This document shows positions 1-9,908 of a stretch of 64,000 nucleotides of DNA, piece after piece (the first letter of the stretch is position 1; the number at the start of each line of letters is the position of its first letter). The translations under genes were made by a program, and so were the position numbers. Source of the DNA: Myxococcota bacterium (lineage in GTDB: Bacteria; Myxococcota_A; UBA9160; UBA4427); NCBI GenBank assembly GCA_028278345.1, contig JANQEL010000235.1, positions 1 through 64,000 of the forward strand. The letters are read 5' to 3'. The notes below the pieces were generated by a model. The model had not been told where the DNA came from. It did not search any database and saw nothing but the letters and a program-made list of their open reading frames with translations.

Positions 1-25
1 AAAGGCCGTTCGCGCAAATCGCAAT

Positions 26-1192
26 CTAGGAATCAACGAGATTTCGAACCACTTGCTGGACGAAATAGTGCTCGCCCTCCGTGGAGTTTCCCCAGCCAAA
101 GTTGAGGCGCACGCCGTTCGTGTTGTACACGAAGAAGTCGGTGATTTCGAAGTCGGTGGTGTCGAAGACTACGACATCCGCCCCCTCCGGATCCTCCGGA
201 GGTAGCCCCGTAAGGTCCGTGTCGAAGGCGATGTCGATCATTGGGGCCGGCGAGTGGCATTTGCCTGTGGCCAGGTTCACGCAAGTGCTGTTGGTGTGGG
301 AGAACGGCTGTACTCCGCCTGGGATGATCAGAGAAATCTTCACGCTGGTCGTGCCTGAGCCTTCGTCCACCTCATCCCCGACCAACACCAGACCGCCGGT
401 CGCGGCCCCACCCGCGAACGCCTCGGGGTTGCTGAGCCGCGAGTTCGTGTATCTCAGCGTGAACTCGATTGCGCCGATATTCCAGTTGGGATCCATCCCG
501 GTATTGGAACCGATCAAGTTCGCATTGTGAGTGGGAGCAAGCCGATACATGGGGCGAGTCTCGAATTGCTCGGGTAGGGAGAGTGCCCCGAACACGATGG
601 GGGATCCCGAACCCTCACGGATCGTCAGTCGCCTGCTGTACTCGTTGTCGCCGTTGCTATCGAGCGCGAATGGTTGGTCATCGACTAGAACCTCGACGCT
701 CAAATCGTATGCTGGGTTTATTGGATCCGCCCAGGTCCATGTGTCCGGAAGATTGAAGAGCACAACCTTCATGGTCTGACCGATGCGTCCTTCGTTTAAC
801 GTTGCAAACGCGGTGCCTGGCCACATCGGAACTTCCATGACTTCGACAAAGTAGTCGTCGACTCCGTCGTCGTCTGCGTCCAAATCGGGAATGAGCGTTA
901 GTTGGCTCTCTACGATGTTCTGATTGACCGGATCATCCCATTCAGTGAGCCGAACCGTGACGTTGTCTCGCGAGACCGAGAACATCTCCAAGTTCGCTTT
1001 GTCTTCGCTGAGCACGATCACCATTGCGACCGTGTCACCCAGCCGAGCGGCTGGCGGAAAGAGCATCGGCTTCCCCCAGGACGATGTGCCGGGCCCTTCG
1101 GTGCATCCGATTCCCCCGCCGATCAGCGCTGCAGCGGAAAGCGCAATCGCCAGCGTCCAATCCCCTCGAGTGTGAATCCAACCTGAAATCAT
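26..1192 (-). CDS. Lipoprotein with cohesin-like C-terminal region
   Basis: This 388-residue protein has an N-terminal hydrophobic stretch ending in a lipobox (LIGGGIGC, Cys30), so it is probably a membrane-anchored lipoprotein. The start is well supported: GGAGG lies 6 bases before the ATG. Residues about 230-385 alternate beta-like strands (IGAIEFTLRYTNSRLS, then a Gly-rich turn, a GTTSVKISL strand, and a late strand with NTNGVRLNF). This resembles a cohesin or related beta-sandwich, but I cannot confirm the family. A dockerin-like double EF-hand is encoded nearby in the giant lipoprotein at 3461, which makes a cohesin-dockerin pairing worth testing. It is transcribed away from the cytochrome gene. 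The lipoprotein call is firm; the fold is inference. Confidence 0.8.
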   Translation of the reverse strand: MISGWIHTRGDWTLAIALSAAALIGGGIGCTEGPGTSSWGKPMLFPPAARLGDTVAMVIVLSEDKANLEMFSVSRDNVTVRLTEWDDPVNQNIVESQLTLIPDLDADDDGVDDYFVEVMEVPMWPGTAFATLNEGRIGQTMKVVLFNLPDTWTWADPINPAYDLSVEVLVDDQPFALDSNGDNEYSRRLTIREGSGSPIVFGALSLPEQFETRPMYRLAPTHNANLIGSNTGMDPNWNIGAIEFTLRYTNSRLSNPEAFAGGAATGGLVLVGDEVDEGSGTTSVKISLIIPGGVQPFSHTNSTCVNLATGKCHSPAPMIDIAFDTDLTGLPPEDPEGADVVVFDTTDFEITDFFVYNTNGVRLNFGWGNSTEGEHYFVQQVVRNLVDS

Positions 1193-1734
1193 CTTACGCC
1201 TCCAATCGCGGGTACGGCTGCCTCTTTAGAGTGTCAGCTGTACTCGGAGCGACGTCAAGGAGAGAGGATTGGTTGTCGGTATCCCGCAGCGTACCCATTC
1301 TCCGCGAATGAGGTCGTCTGGTGCACGGTCGTGCCCGCTCTGCGATTCGCGCTCGGCCATTCGTTGCACTTGGATCAAAGCACGCCGGGCGAGCCAGGCG
1401 ATCAGGAACTCGACTCCGACCGCTCGGGGATTGCATCGCGCGAGTGTGGGTTCGAGCGAATCTACGCGGGTTCGGTTCTCGGAAAGCGAACGTCGCGTGC
1501 GACGGTTGCTGTCGACAATCAACGATTAAGTAGGCGATTGGGCGCTATTTCGGCTCAAGAATCGTCTGATTTTGGAGGAAGTGGTGCCCTGTGTGCTTTC
1601 GGAGCGTCCAGGAACAGCGTTTCTCGGTCGGTGCGGCGACAAGATTCGGCTTATCAGCATGTTCGTCACTGGTCTCGCACGTGCAGACCTCGCCGTTTGA
1701 CGCGAATCGACTCTGAGCTACCGACTGTTCGCCC
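1193..1734. other. Intergenic region between divergent genes
   Basis: These 542 bases separate the minus-strand lipoprotein from the plus-strand cytochrome gene and must carry both promoters. Open frames on both strands here are short and have no recognisable protein content. The GGAGG site for the lipoprotein lies at its left edge. I see no convincing -35/-10 pair, hairpin or RNA gene. Confidence 0.5.
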
Positions 1735-3084
1735 ATGCCCCATCGTCTGCTACGACCATTAAGTTGCGCTGTACTCCTTGTGGCTCTAGGCGCGGGAACT
1801 CCGGCGGCCTTTCGTCACTACGACGAACAGGCGCATGTGTTCAGCAGGTACGTCGGGTCACGCGCTTGCGACCGGTGCCATGACGGTGTCTACGATGGGT
1901 GGCGGTCGAGTCTGCACGCGCAAATGATCCAGCCAATTGAAACTGAAGTTTCGGTGGTTGCGGATCTCTCCCCGGATCACCCTGACCTTCCTTTCGACCC
2001 ATCGAAAGCCGTTTGGACGCTTGGTAGTAAGTGGGAGCAGCAGTTCATGGGGGAGGAAGGGGGTAAACACACTCTCCTCCCTGGTGTGTGGCGGGTGAAT
2101 AGCCAGGAGTGGGTCACAAAGTCCTGGGACGGATGGAGAACGCCGGATCCCTCGGTTCGATGCAACGGGTGTCACACCGTTGGACTCGACGTGGACACTG
2201 GAAAGTACGAAGAACTCGGAATTGGTTGCGAGTCGTGCCACGGCGCGTCGAGTTGGCACGTTCAAACGCGGTTCGGGTGGGTTTCCAGTTCACTCGATTC
2301 GGAAGTCTGTGGTCAGTGCCATACCCGGGGGATGACCCCCGATCAGCGATTCTTCTTTCCGGTGGGCTACCAGCCTGACCGAGGTGCTCGACTCGAGGAA
2401 CATTTCGATCAGCTGGAGCCCGACTACATACAGAATTCGTCGTTCTGGTGGGCGAACGGGCGTGAGCGAAAGCGCCATCAGCAGTACTACGCTTGGCAAC
2501 AGGGGGGCCATAGCGAGAGCCTAGATTCCCTAACTAACGGATATGACGGGAGGTTTGGAGAGGTCGACGGCGACTGCCTGACATGTCACTCAGGCGAAGC
2601 AGCCCTACTGGGCGCTGACCATGGATTGACGATCGAAGACGTTCGCTACGGCGTCGAGTGCGCCGTTTGCCACAACGTTCACGGAGACTTGGACCGTCCA
2701 CGCGTAGGCTGCGCGGACTGTCACCCGACTGGAGCCTTCTACCATGCCGCCGAGGCGAACGACGAGCACGTGCCATGCCCAGTGGCAGCTAATGTGGGAT
2801 GTGTTGACTGTCATATGCCCAAAACGATCAAGAATTCGGGCCAATATCAACTGCGTAGCCACCGCGCGGGAGTGATCGAGCCGCTAGAAACCGCACAGAT
2901 CGGTGTTCCAAGCACGTGTATGAACGCGGGGTGCCACTCAGGGGCATCACCGTCAGAAATGCAAGCCGAATTCGACCGACACTATCGAGGCGGGGCATTG
3001 CGCGACACTGACGAGCCGCAACCGACGAAGACCGCACAAGGCCCGAGAACATCTGTCCAACGAACCGATTCGACGCATCCGTGA
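1735..3084 (+). CDS. Secreted multihaem cytochrome c (8 CXXCH motifs plus one CX4CH)
   Basis: This 449-residue protein has a signal peptide (residues 1-26, ending near TPAA) and eight CXXCH haem-binding motifs beginning at Cys45, 143, 165, 192, 281, 309, 326 and 356. A ninth, unusual CX4CH site lies at Cys395-His401. The spacing and the WRSSLHAQM segment after the first haem resemble the cytochrome c554-like multihaem family (PF13435 type), which carries periplasmic electrons. The 40 residues after the last motif are polar and look disordered. No strong ribosome binding site precedes the ATG, but the signal peptide begins there. No oxidoreductase partner is encoded next to it, so its redox partner is unknown. 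Confidence 0.9.
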   Translation: MPHRLLRPLSCAVLLVALGAGTPAAFRHYDEQAHVFSRYVGSRACDRCHDGVYDGWRSSLHAQMIQPIETEVSVVADLSPDHPDLPFDPSKAVWTLGSKWEQQFMGEEGGKHTLLPGVWRVNSQEWVTKSWDGWRTPDPSVRCNGCHTVGLDVDTGKYEELGIGCESCHGASSWHVQTRFGWVSSSLDSEVCGQCHTRGMTPDQRFFFPVGYQPDRGARLEEHFDQLEPDYIQNSSFWWANGRERKRHQQYYAWQQGGHSESLDSLTNGYDGRFGEVDGDCLTCHSGEAALLGADHGLTIEDVRYGVECAVCHNVHGDLDRPRVGCADCHPTGAFYHAAEANDEHVPCPVAANVGCVDCHMPKTIKNSGQYQLRSHRAGVIEPLETAQIGVPSTCMNAGCHSGASPSEMQAEFDRHYRGGALRDTDEPQPTKTAQGPRTSVQRTDSTHP

Positions 3085-3460
3085 GAATCTCGGAATTACC
3101 GCTGGACACATCCTGGTGTTCACTTCATAGTGGCGCAGGTTGTGCGGATCTTGATTGGGCAGTGCAGTTCTGCGGTTCCTTCGGAGCGTCGCTGCGAACG
3201 CGGGCGAAAGCGCGCTGCCCGTCACCTATCCGCGACGCTTGACACTGAATGCTCGCAGTTTCGGTCGTATGGTGGCACCAGTGGTGCGCTGTGGTCGGGA
3301 TGTCGCCGGGCTCGAATCCCTCCCAAACGGGTGCTTGGATTGCGGCGATTTCCCAAGGCCCGCAGTGGGTGAGTTCATAACGCGAGTTTTGAGTTCCCGA
3401 GGTACATGTCGGAGGCTTTGCGACGAGTCGTCTCGGCAACCTCGTGAGGTGAAACGATTC
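3085..3460 (+). other. Intergenic region before the giant lipoprotein gene
   Basis: This 376-base stretch is open in the frame of the downstream gene back to 3155, but the translated extension is basic and low in recognisable structure, while a perfect lipoprotein signal starts at 3461. A TTGACA hexamer lies at 3239-3244 without a well-spaced -10. Nothing else is evident. Confidence 0.45.
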
Positions 3461-6400
3461 ATGCAACCTTCTAGATCACGCCTTCTTGTCGGTTTCTTCG
3501 CTGCACTCGTTTCGATTGCGAACGGATGTGCTTCGATGCACTGGAGTGCGAGTCGAGGCGAAAGCGGCATGTTTGCGGACGAGCGCTATTGGGGTGTGGG
3601 CAACGACACATCGGCCCACTTCGTCAACGCCGACCACAAGCTCTGCGCCGAGATCAGTTCGGACCGCGTCCGTGTAGGGGAGCTGCGCGACGAACAGTGC
3701 GAGCCGTCGTTCTCGATGACCTTGACTGCTTGGGGTCGCGGGGGGTCAGGAACTCGGGTTGCGGACGCCCGGCCTGAGTTCGACCGCAACTGGGCCTTCC
3801 TCCACCGTGCGGATTTTCTCGAGTGGTACTCGAATACCAAGGAGGGTCTCGAGCAGGGATTTACTTTCCTCCAACGTCCCGCAGGCGAGGGAGCGGTGGA
3901 GCTTCGGGTGCACATCGACGGTGCCTCGGCGCACACTGAAAGCGACGCATCAGCCCTCAGTATTCGTACCCGATATGGGCGGGAGATGGATTACGGGAGG
4001 CTGTTCGCGATCGACAGCGTCGGAGCGAGCCTGCCCATCGAGTTGGCGCTCGACGGCAGCTCGACGATTCGAATTCGCGTTGACGACACGGGGGCCAAGT
4101 ATCCAATCTTCGTCGATCCGACATTGGGAGGAACACCCGGACTTCAGGGCGATCTCGACGACAACGACATCGTGAGCGTGGCCGATGCACCGTTGTTGTT
4201 CCAGATGCTTCAAGATCAGATCGCGGACGAAATCGATGCGGATGTCGCTCCCCTCGGCTCGCCTGACGACACGGTGAACGCCGCCGATGCGATCTTGCTC
4301 TTGCGCGTTCTGCGAGGTGAGGACGTCGATGGGGATGGCTTGTTCTTGGCTGAAGAGAACTCGCTCGGGACCAGTTCATTCTCAAGCGATAGCGACGGTG
4401 ACGGAATCGATGATGACGAAGAACTCGTTCACGGTACCGATCCTGCGAATTCGGATACAGACGACGACGGTCTTTCGGATTGGCATGAGCTGTTCTCTTT
4501 CCTGGACGGCGCAACCCCGCGCTACAGCGCCACCAATCCCGACTCCGACGGCAACGGGACCAACGATGGCGACGAAGATTTCGACGGAGACACGATCCCA
4601 AACGCGATTGAAGTTGCACTGGGTCTCAACGCAATCGACAACGATGACGGTGCAGACGACTACGACGGGGATGGACTGACAAACGCGACAGAGGTCGCCT
4701 TTGGCACAGGCCTCGACTCGGATGACACCGACGCTGACGGCCTCTCGGACTATGCCGAGGTGGTGGTATTGGTTGACTCCATGGGTCAGCCGCTCTTCGA
4801 GGGGTTCTCGAGCGATACGAATCTCAATGGCGTTTCTGACGGCGCGGAGGACCTCGACGGAGATGGGCTCACGAATGCCCAAGAGGCCCAGATCGGATTT
4901 TCGCTTACCCACCCGCTCCTATATGACACGGACAATGACAGTCAGATGGACGGCAACGAGGATTCCGATGGAGACGGGCTTTCAAATCTGGGTGAATTCC
5001 AATGCTCACCGAATGCAAGCGATCCGACAAACCCGGACACGGATGGAGATGGGCTCAACGACTATCACGAGTGCGTTGTGCTGCTGGACGGTGGTGCGCC
5101 GATCTATACGGCCACCGCCGCTGACACGGACGGCGACGGAACCATAGACTCGGTCGAAAACTGGGATGGGGATCTGCTGAACAATCTCGAAGAGCTCACG
5201 ATCGGAAGCGACCCGCTCGTTGCCAACAGCGGTGATCAAGATAGTGACGGCTTCAATGACTACGACGAGTTGCAGGCGGGATACAACCCGAATCTCCATC
5301 GAGATTTGGAAGACCTGGACATGGACGGCCTTACCTATCCGCAGGAGAACCTCATTCCGGGGTATTCAGATTCGGATGCGTATTCGAACGGAGGAGCGAA
5401 CAATGACGGAAACGCGGATGCAGACGGAGACGGATTAACCAACGCACTCGAGTTTCAGATCGGCACCTCACCCACTGACCTCGACGGTGACCACGATAAC
5501 GACGGATTGCCGGATCTCTGGGAGTATCTGAACGGGACCGAACCGACTGTTGTGGACGCGGGCGACGATCCGGATGATGACAATTTCACCAACCTGAACG
5601 AGATGTTATCGGCAACGAATCCGCTCCTGGACGACTCTGACTTCGATGGCCTACTCGACCCCGAAGATGATAGTGATAATGACGGGGCCACTAACGCTGA
5701 GGAGATCCTTGCGGGTACCAACCCGCTGAATGCCCACTCTGATGGCGATCCGTATCCCGACGGCGACGAGATCTATCTGGGCTCGAATCCCTTAGACGAC
5801 AACGACCCGTCTCCAACGGACGACGGTGATTTCGACGGAATGCCGGACTGGTGGGAGGCCGAGCATCGGCTGGACTTGGCGGCAATGGACAACCTCGATG
5901 ATCCAGACGGCGACGGGATTTCGAACGAGGATGAGTACTGCTCTGGGGGGACAGGAGTTTGCGAACACCAGACCAACCCGAGGATGGCGGACACCGATGG
6001 CGACGGTGTTTTCGACCTGCAGGAGATCACGCTTGGAACGAGCCCCCTGGCTCCGGATGCTTTGTCGAGTCGCGATCAGACGAACCTGGACGACGACGAC
6101 TATCTTGCCTGGCAGGAGCAGCTGATTCCGGGTGGCGACGATACCAACGAGAACCTCCCAGTTATCAAACGAGCCCCACTCCCAATTACCTGCACACCGT
6201 CTTCCAGTAATTTCGTAGCGCAGGTCAAGACCTATGAGGCACCCCCTCTGGGCTCATGTACCGGAAACATGGTTGGTGTCGCTCCAAACACAACGCTGCA
6301 CCTCCCGCCGGGCGTCGAAATCGAATTCGCTAACGGAACTGGACTCAGTGTTCCCGCTCTCGCCGGTCTTTCGATCGAGGGAACTTCGGTGGATCAGGTC

Positions 6401-9400
6401 CTTCTTCGCGGGCCAGGTGGGGTCAACTGGGAGGGAATCATCTTTACGAAAGAGCAGTTTGATTCTCCGGGGACGCTTCGCATCCAGCACACCGAGATTC
6501 GCGATGCGCTTACTGGCGTCGAACTGAACGTTGCCAATCCGGGCTCTCGCATGAGCCAGAACGACGCGACCATCGAAAACACGGTTATCACGGGCTTACA
6601 GAGCAACTCGATGCCGGACTATTTCGGAGTGCACCTCACTCGAGACGCCAATGCATCGATTCGCAACGTCGAGATCGGTGACGTTTATCAGGGAATCCGA
6701 GTAGAGCAGACGAGCGCCTACATCTCGGGATTGTCGATTGGCGCAGGAATGCAGGGATGTGACCCGTCGGATCCCACACAGCGAGTTATCGGACGATCTG
6801 AGATCTCGGAGTCTAACGACATGCCTGCGGGCGTGTTCGCCACCAACAGCCTTGGGCTTGCTGGAGCGCGCCTGACGATTTCAACCGCAGATGCCCCCAC
6901 CGAAATTCGCTGCGTGTATGGGCAGAATGCTCGAGGCGTTTTCGCTGATCGCTTGAAGCACGTTCGGCTCGGCGACGTAGGCGAGATCGACGGATTGAGT
7001 ATCTCGGAGATTCACGGTGGCAAGCGTGTGCCGAATCAGGGGGTCGACGCGATTGATGGCGTGGATCCGGTCGGAATCGACATTGTGGGCATTGGCCATT
7101 CCTTCGGTGAGCGAACCGAGATTCGAGGCGTCGACATCAACGGAATTCGAGGGTGGAATGCTCGGGGTGTGTCGCTAGACGGTCTCGAGATGGCGACTGC
7201 AGACACGCTCACGATTCAAGATGTTCGGTGGTGGGGCGGAGTCCCGGCCTTTACTTCAGGCGCGGCCGGCCGGAACGTTGGGCTTGTCGTGGACACCATT
7301 GGCAGCCTCGCTGGCAATGACGTGAAAGTGGTTGGTATTGGCGACGTCCCGGATGAAGACGCAGGGAACAACCACGCGGTTCTTATCGGTGGATTCGACG
7401 GCGGGGCGCCGGAAAGCGGAACGATTCAATTCACCGGAACGTTCGACGAAGTCGGGGCCCACAAGTGTGAATTTGCCAGCGTTAGTGGTGACGGAAGCGA
7501 GGAGAACGAAGGAATTTCAATCATTCAGAGCAACTCTCCGGTCATAGTGTCGATCGAGAACTGCAAGATCCGAAACGTAGAGGGGAGCGGCATCCGGATA
7601 ACGGAATTGGAGGGGGGCGAGCTTCATCTGTTCGATACGGTGATCGAGGACATCGAGTTGGGAACGGATGGGAGCATTGGGGTCTTTTACGACGGAGAAA
7701 GCACGGTAACCGGAAAGGTCGATATCAAAGGTGGGTCATTCGAAGGTATGGCCGTCGGTGTTGCGCTGGGAGATCCGTCCACCCAGGGAACCTCCATGAT
7801 CGATCTTCGGATCGACGGCACTCGATTCCCGCTTCGTCGAAACTATCCTGGAAATCCGAATAGCGGCACTGTGATCGGTATATATGCGGACGCGAGGACG
7901 ACTGGGGGGTGGATTGGGCCGAACTGTCAAGAAGACGAGGAAACGGACACGCTGACCAGCGGCTACTGCTTCAGAAACCTGCAAATCGGTGTAGACGAGA
8001 ACGGCGCCTGTCATTCGTGGGAAGATGCAGGCCCCCCGAATCGAACCGGAATGCGCCTGTGGAATGCCGCTGGGGCGTTGATCGAGGGAAGTGAGTTCTG
8101 CGGTGTCAACTTCGGATTGGTGCTGTACGAGAACGCCGATGGCATGCAGATTGGGGGCGGTCCCACGATTCCCGACGATCTTCCCCGGTGGAACATCTTT
8201 CACGACAACGAGTACGGCATCTACTACGGAAATAGCGCTGGCGCATCTTCTGGGCCTACGGTCTCCGGAAACTGGTTTTACGACAACACCCAAACCAGTC
8301 TGCATGTAGTCCAGACCGACACGGTTTCCAGTTTTCAATCTCTCGACGCTACCGGGAACTACTGGGGAGTGGACACTCTCCCGGCGATTGAAGAGACGAT
8401 ATCAATCACAAGCAACAACCCGAACGGAGCGCTGCTCGTCGATATTCAGAACTACGTGACGGGCGACCTATTCGATCCTCAGACCGTTAATACTCGGGTG
8501 TACCTCGGAGTCATGCGCCCACCGTGGTCGCAGCAACCACAACCGTACCAAGAGTTCGAGTTGTGTTCCGGCTGTGGAGGCCTGCAACTGGATTTCGAAG
8601 TCCTCTACGCCTCTGCTGCTGATCCACTTCACGTCTCGTTTCGGATATGTCACGAGCCGGACTTCGTCGAAGATTCCGAGAACGGCAATTCGTGTGCGGG
8701 TGGTTGGGTGGCGACGTTCGATGCGGCGAACAGCCCTTTCACATCGATCGGGGTCAATTCCGATACCCAATGGGACGGGACGGATGATATCGGGAACTAC
8801 GTTGCTGCCGGCCCCTATGTTCTTGAGACGACTGCGGTGTACGGCGGCGCCAGCCCGAACTACGGCGGGCATCCGTCCGGCCCCAAGAGTGTCGTGTTCT
8901 CGGGTGAGCCCGCAAATGGAACCGCGATTGCCTACCCCGTCTACGCTGCGCAAACCGCGATTCACCAATCGAACATCTTTGAGGGCGAGTACCTCAATGT
9001 CCAGATGAGAATCTGCGATTCGAACTGGGATTCGGAAACGGATTGTTTGTTCGGAAATCTCATCCCACCGAACGACAGCACGGGTTGGGCTTGGGTTCGG
9101 GTGTATGTGGTACCGGAGTACGGTTTTCCGCCGCCCCAAGGTACCTGCGAGAACTGCGTCCCGGGTATCGGCTCTGACCTATTCGCTCACGACCGGCGCT
9201 TCGTGATTGTGCCGACGTCAACTCTGCCTCCTGGACAGTCGACGCTGACGTGGGACGGTCGACTGCCATCCGATCCGAGCTACTTCCTCGATACGTCGTT
9301 CGCCGGTACTAGTGCGGCGGCTTCGCTCGCTGGACTTCCGCTGACCGCGATACCGATGAACGACGGAACGACCCGGTGGTTCACTGGGAGGGTCCGTTTC

Positions 9401-9880
9401 GTTTTCGACAGCCTTCGATTCATTCGCGAGAGGTCGATCGTGGTGACTCGCACGAGTCCCCAGATTTCGACGGGAACCGATTGCGAAGGATATTCAGACG
9501 AAGCGATTCACATCGCATCGACTCCGTACCTGATCCACGACACGTATGAGCAGAGCGCCGAGATTGACTTCTACGTCTGCCAAAATGCCTCGGTGCGAGT
9601 CTCCCTCATCAGGCCCGGAGGGCAGGATCACCTGGTTCAGAGCGCGATCGGTGGTCCACTATACGAGGACCTCGAAGCCTGGTTGATCGGAGATCAGAAC
9701 AGCTGGATTTCCGTCAATCAGGCACAGGAGATCACGGCAGAATGGAATGGATACGATTCTACGCATCATTTCATGCTCACCGCTGACGACGAAGGCCCAT
9801 ACACGTTCCTAATCGAGGCAAGGAACGACCAAACGGGTGTCGTATCGACGCATAGAGGGATTCTCTCGGTCTTTCATTGA
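3461..9880 (+). CDS. Giant surface lipoprotein: dockerin-like, thrombospondin type 3, beta-helix and FlgD-Ig domains
   Basis: The start at 3461 is chosen because a lipoprotein signal (lipobox IANGC, Cys23) begins there and GAGGTG lies upstream; the frame is open further back to 3155. The 2139-residue product is modular. Residues about 30-225 match a domain I associate with myxobacterial secreted proteins that ends in a 'YPIFVDP' motif. Residues about 229-290 form two EF-hand-like segments (GDLDDNDIVSVADA and a second with VNAADAILLLRVLRG), a dockerin type I pattern. Residues about 290-880 are many Asp-rich DxDxDG calcium-binding thrombospondin type 3 repeats. Residues about 940-1660 look like right-handed beta-helix rungs. 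The C-terminus has two or three FlgD-like Ig segments (QWDGTDDIGNYV). It probably stays at the cell surface in a calcium-dependent fold, with adhesion or scaffolding roles inferred. Confidence 0.92.
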   Translation: MQPSRSRLLVGFFAALVSIANGCASMHWSASRGESGMFADERYWGVGNDTSAHFVNADHKLCAEISSDRVRVGELRDEQCEPSFSMTLTAWGRGGSGTRVADARPEFDRNWAFLHRADFLEWYSNTKEGLEQGFTFLQRPAGEGAVELRVHIDGASAHTESDASALSIRTRYGREMDYGRLFAIDSVGASLPIELALDGSSTIRIRVDDTGAKYPIFVDPTLGGTPGLQGDLDDNDIVSVADAPLLFQMLQDQIADEIDADVAPLGSPDDTVNAADAILLLRVLRGEDVDGDGLFLAEENSLGTSSFSSDSDGDGIDDDEELVHGTDPANSDTDDDGLSDWHELFSFLDGATPRYSATNPDSDGNGTNDGDEDFDGDTIPNAIEVALGLNAIDNDDGADDYDGDGLTNATEVAFGTGLDSDDTDADGLSDYAEVVVLVDSMGQPLFEGFSSDTNLNGVSDGAEDLDGDGLTNAQEAQIGFSLTHPLLYDTDNDSQMDGNEDSDGDGLSNLGEFQCSPNASDPTNPDTDGDGLNDYHECVVLLDGGAPIYTATAADTDGDGTIDSVENWDGDLLNNLEELTIGSDPLVANSGDQDSDGFNDYDELQAGYNPNLHRDLEDLDMDGLTYPQENLIPGYSDSDAYSNGGANNDGNADADGDGLTNALEFQIGTSPTDLDGDHDNDGLPDLWEYLNGTEPTVVDAGDDPDDDNFTNLNEMLSATNPLLDDSDFDGLLDPEDDSDNDGATNAEEILAGTNPLNAHSDGDPYPDGDEIYLGSNPLDDNDPSPTDDGDFDGMPDWWEAEHRLDLAAMDNLDDPDGDGISNEDEYCSGGTGVCEHQTNPRMADTDGDGVFDLQEITLGTSPLAPDALSSRDQTNLDDDDYLAWQEQLIPGGDDTNENLPVIKRAPLPITCTPSSSNFVAQVKTYEAPPLGSCTGNMVGVAPNTTLHLPPGVEIEFANGTGLSVPALAGLSIEGTSVDQVLLRGPGGVNWEGIIFTKEQFDSPGTLRIQHTEIRDALTGVELNVANPGSRMSQNDATIENTVITGLQSNSMPDYFGVHLTRDANASIRNVEIGDVYQGIRVEQTSAYISGLSIGAGMQGCDPSDPTQRVIGRSEISESNDMPAGVFATNSLGLAGARLTISTADAPTEIRCVYGQNARGVFADRLKHVRLGDVGEIDGLSISEIHGGKRVPNQGVDAIDGVDPVGIDIVGIGHSFGERTEIRGVDINGIRGWNARGVSLDGLEMATADTLTIQDVRWWGGVPAFTSGAAGRNVGLVVDTIGSLAGNDVKVVGIGDVPDEDAGNNHAVLIGGFDGGAPESGTIQFTGTFDEVGAHKCEFASVSGDGSEENEGISIIQSNSPVIVSIENCKIRNVEGSGIRITELEGGELHLFDTVIEDIELGTDGSIGVFYDGESTVTGKVDIKGGSFEGMAVGVALGDPSTQGTSMIDLRIDGTRFPLRRNYPGNPNSGTVIGIYADARTTGGWIGPNCQEDEETDTLTSGYCFRNLQIGVDENGACHSWEDAGPPNRTGMRLWNAAGALIEGSEFCGVNFGLVLYENADGMQIGGGPTIPDDLPRWNIFHDNEYGIYYGNSAGASSGPTVSGNWFYDNTQTSLHVVQTDTVSSFQSLDATGNYWGVDTLPAIEETISITSNNPNGALLVDIQNYVTGDLFDPQTVNTRVYLGVMRPPWSQQPQPYQEFELCSGCGGLQLDFEVLYASAADPLHVSFRICHEPDFVEDSENGNSCAGGWVATFDAANSPFTSIGVNSDTQWDGTDDIGNYVAAGPYVLETTAVYGGASPNYGGHPSGPKSVVFSGEPANGTAIAYPVYAAQTAIHQSNIFEGEYLNVQMRICDSNWDSETDCLFGNLIPPNDSTGWAWVRVYVVPEYGFPPPQGTCENCVPGIGSDLFAHDRRFVIVPTSTLPPGQSTLTWDGRLPSDPSYFLDTSFAGTSAAASLAGLPLTAIPMNDGTTRWFTGRVRFVFDSLRFIRERSIVVTRTSPQISTGTDCEGYSDEAIHIASTPYLIHDTYEQSAEIDFYVCQNASVRVSLIRPGGQDHLVQSAIGGPLYEDLEAWLIGDQNSWISVNQAQEITAEWNGYDSTHHFMLTADDEGPYTFLIEARNDQTGVVSTHRGILSVFH

Positions 9881-9908
9881 TACCGAGCTCCGAGAGCTGT
9901 GCACAATC

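Noticed and set aside
3230-3330. Possible tRNA (GGGCTCGAATCCC looks like a T-arm)
   Set aside because: No matching acceptor stem, D-arm or anticodon arm could be folded around it.
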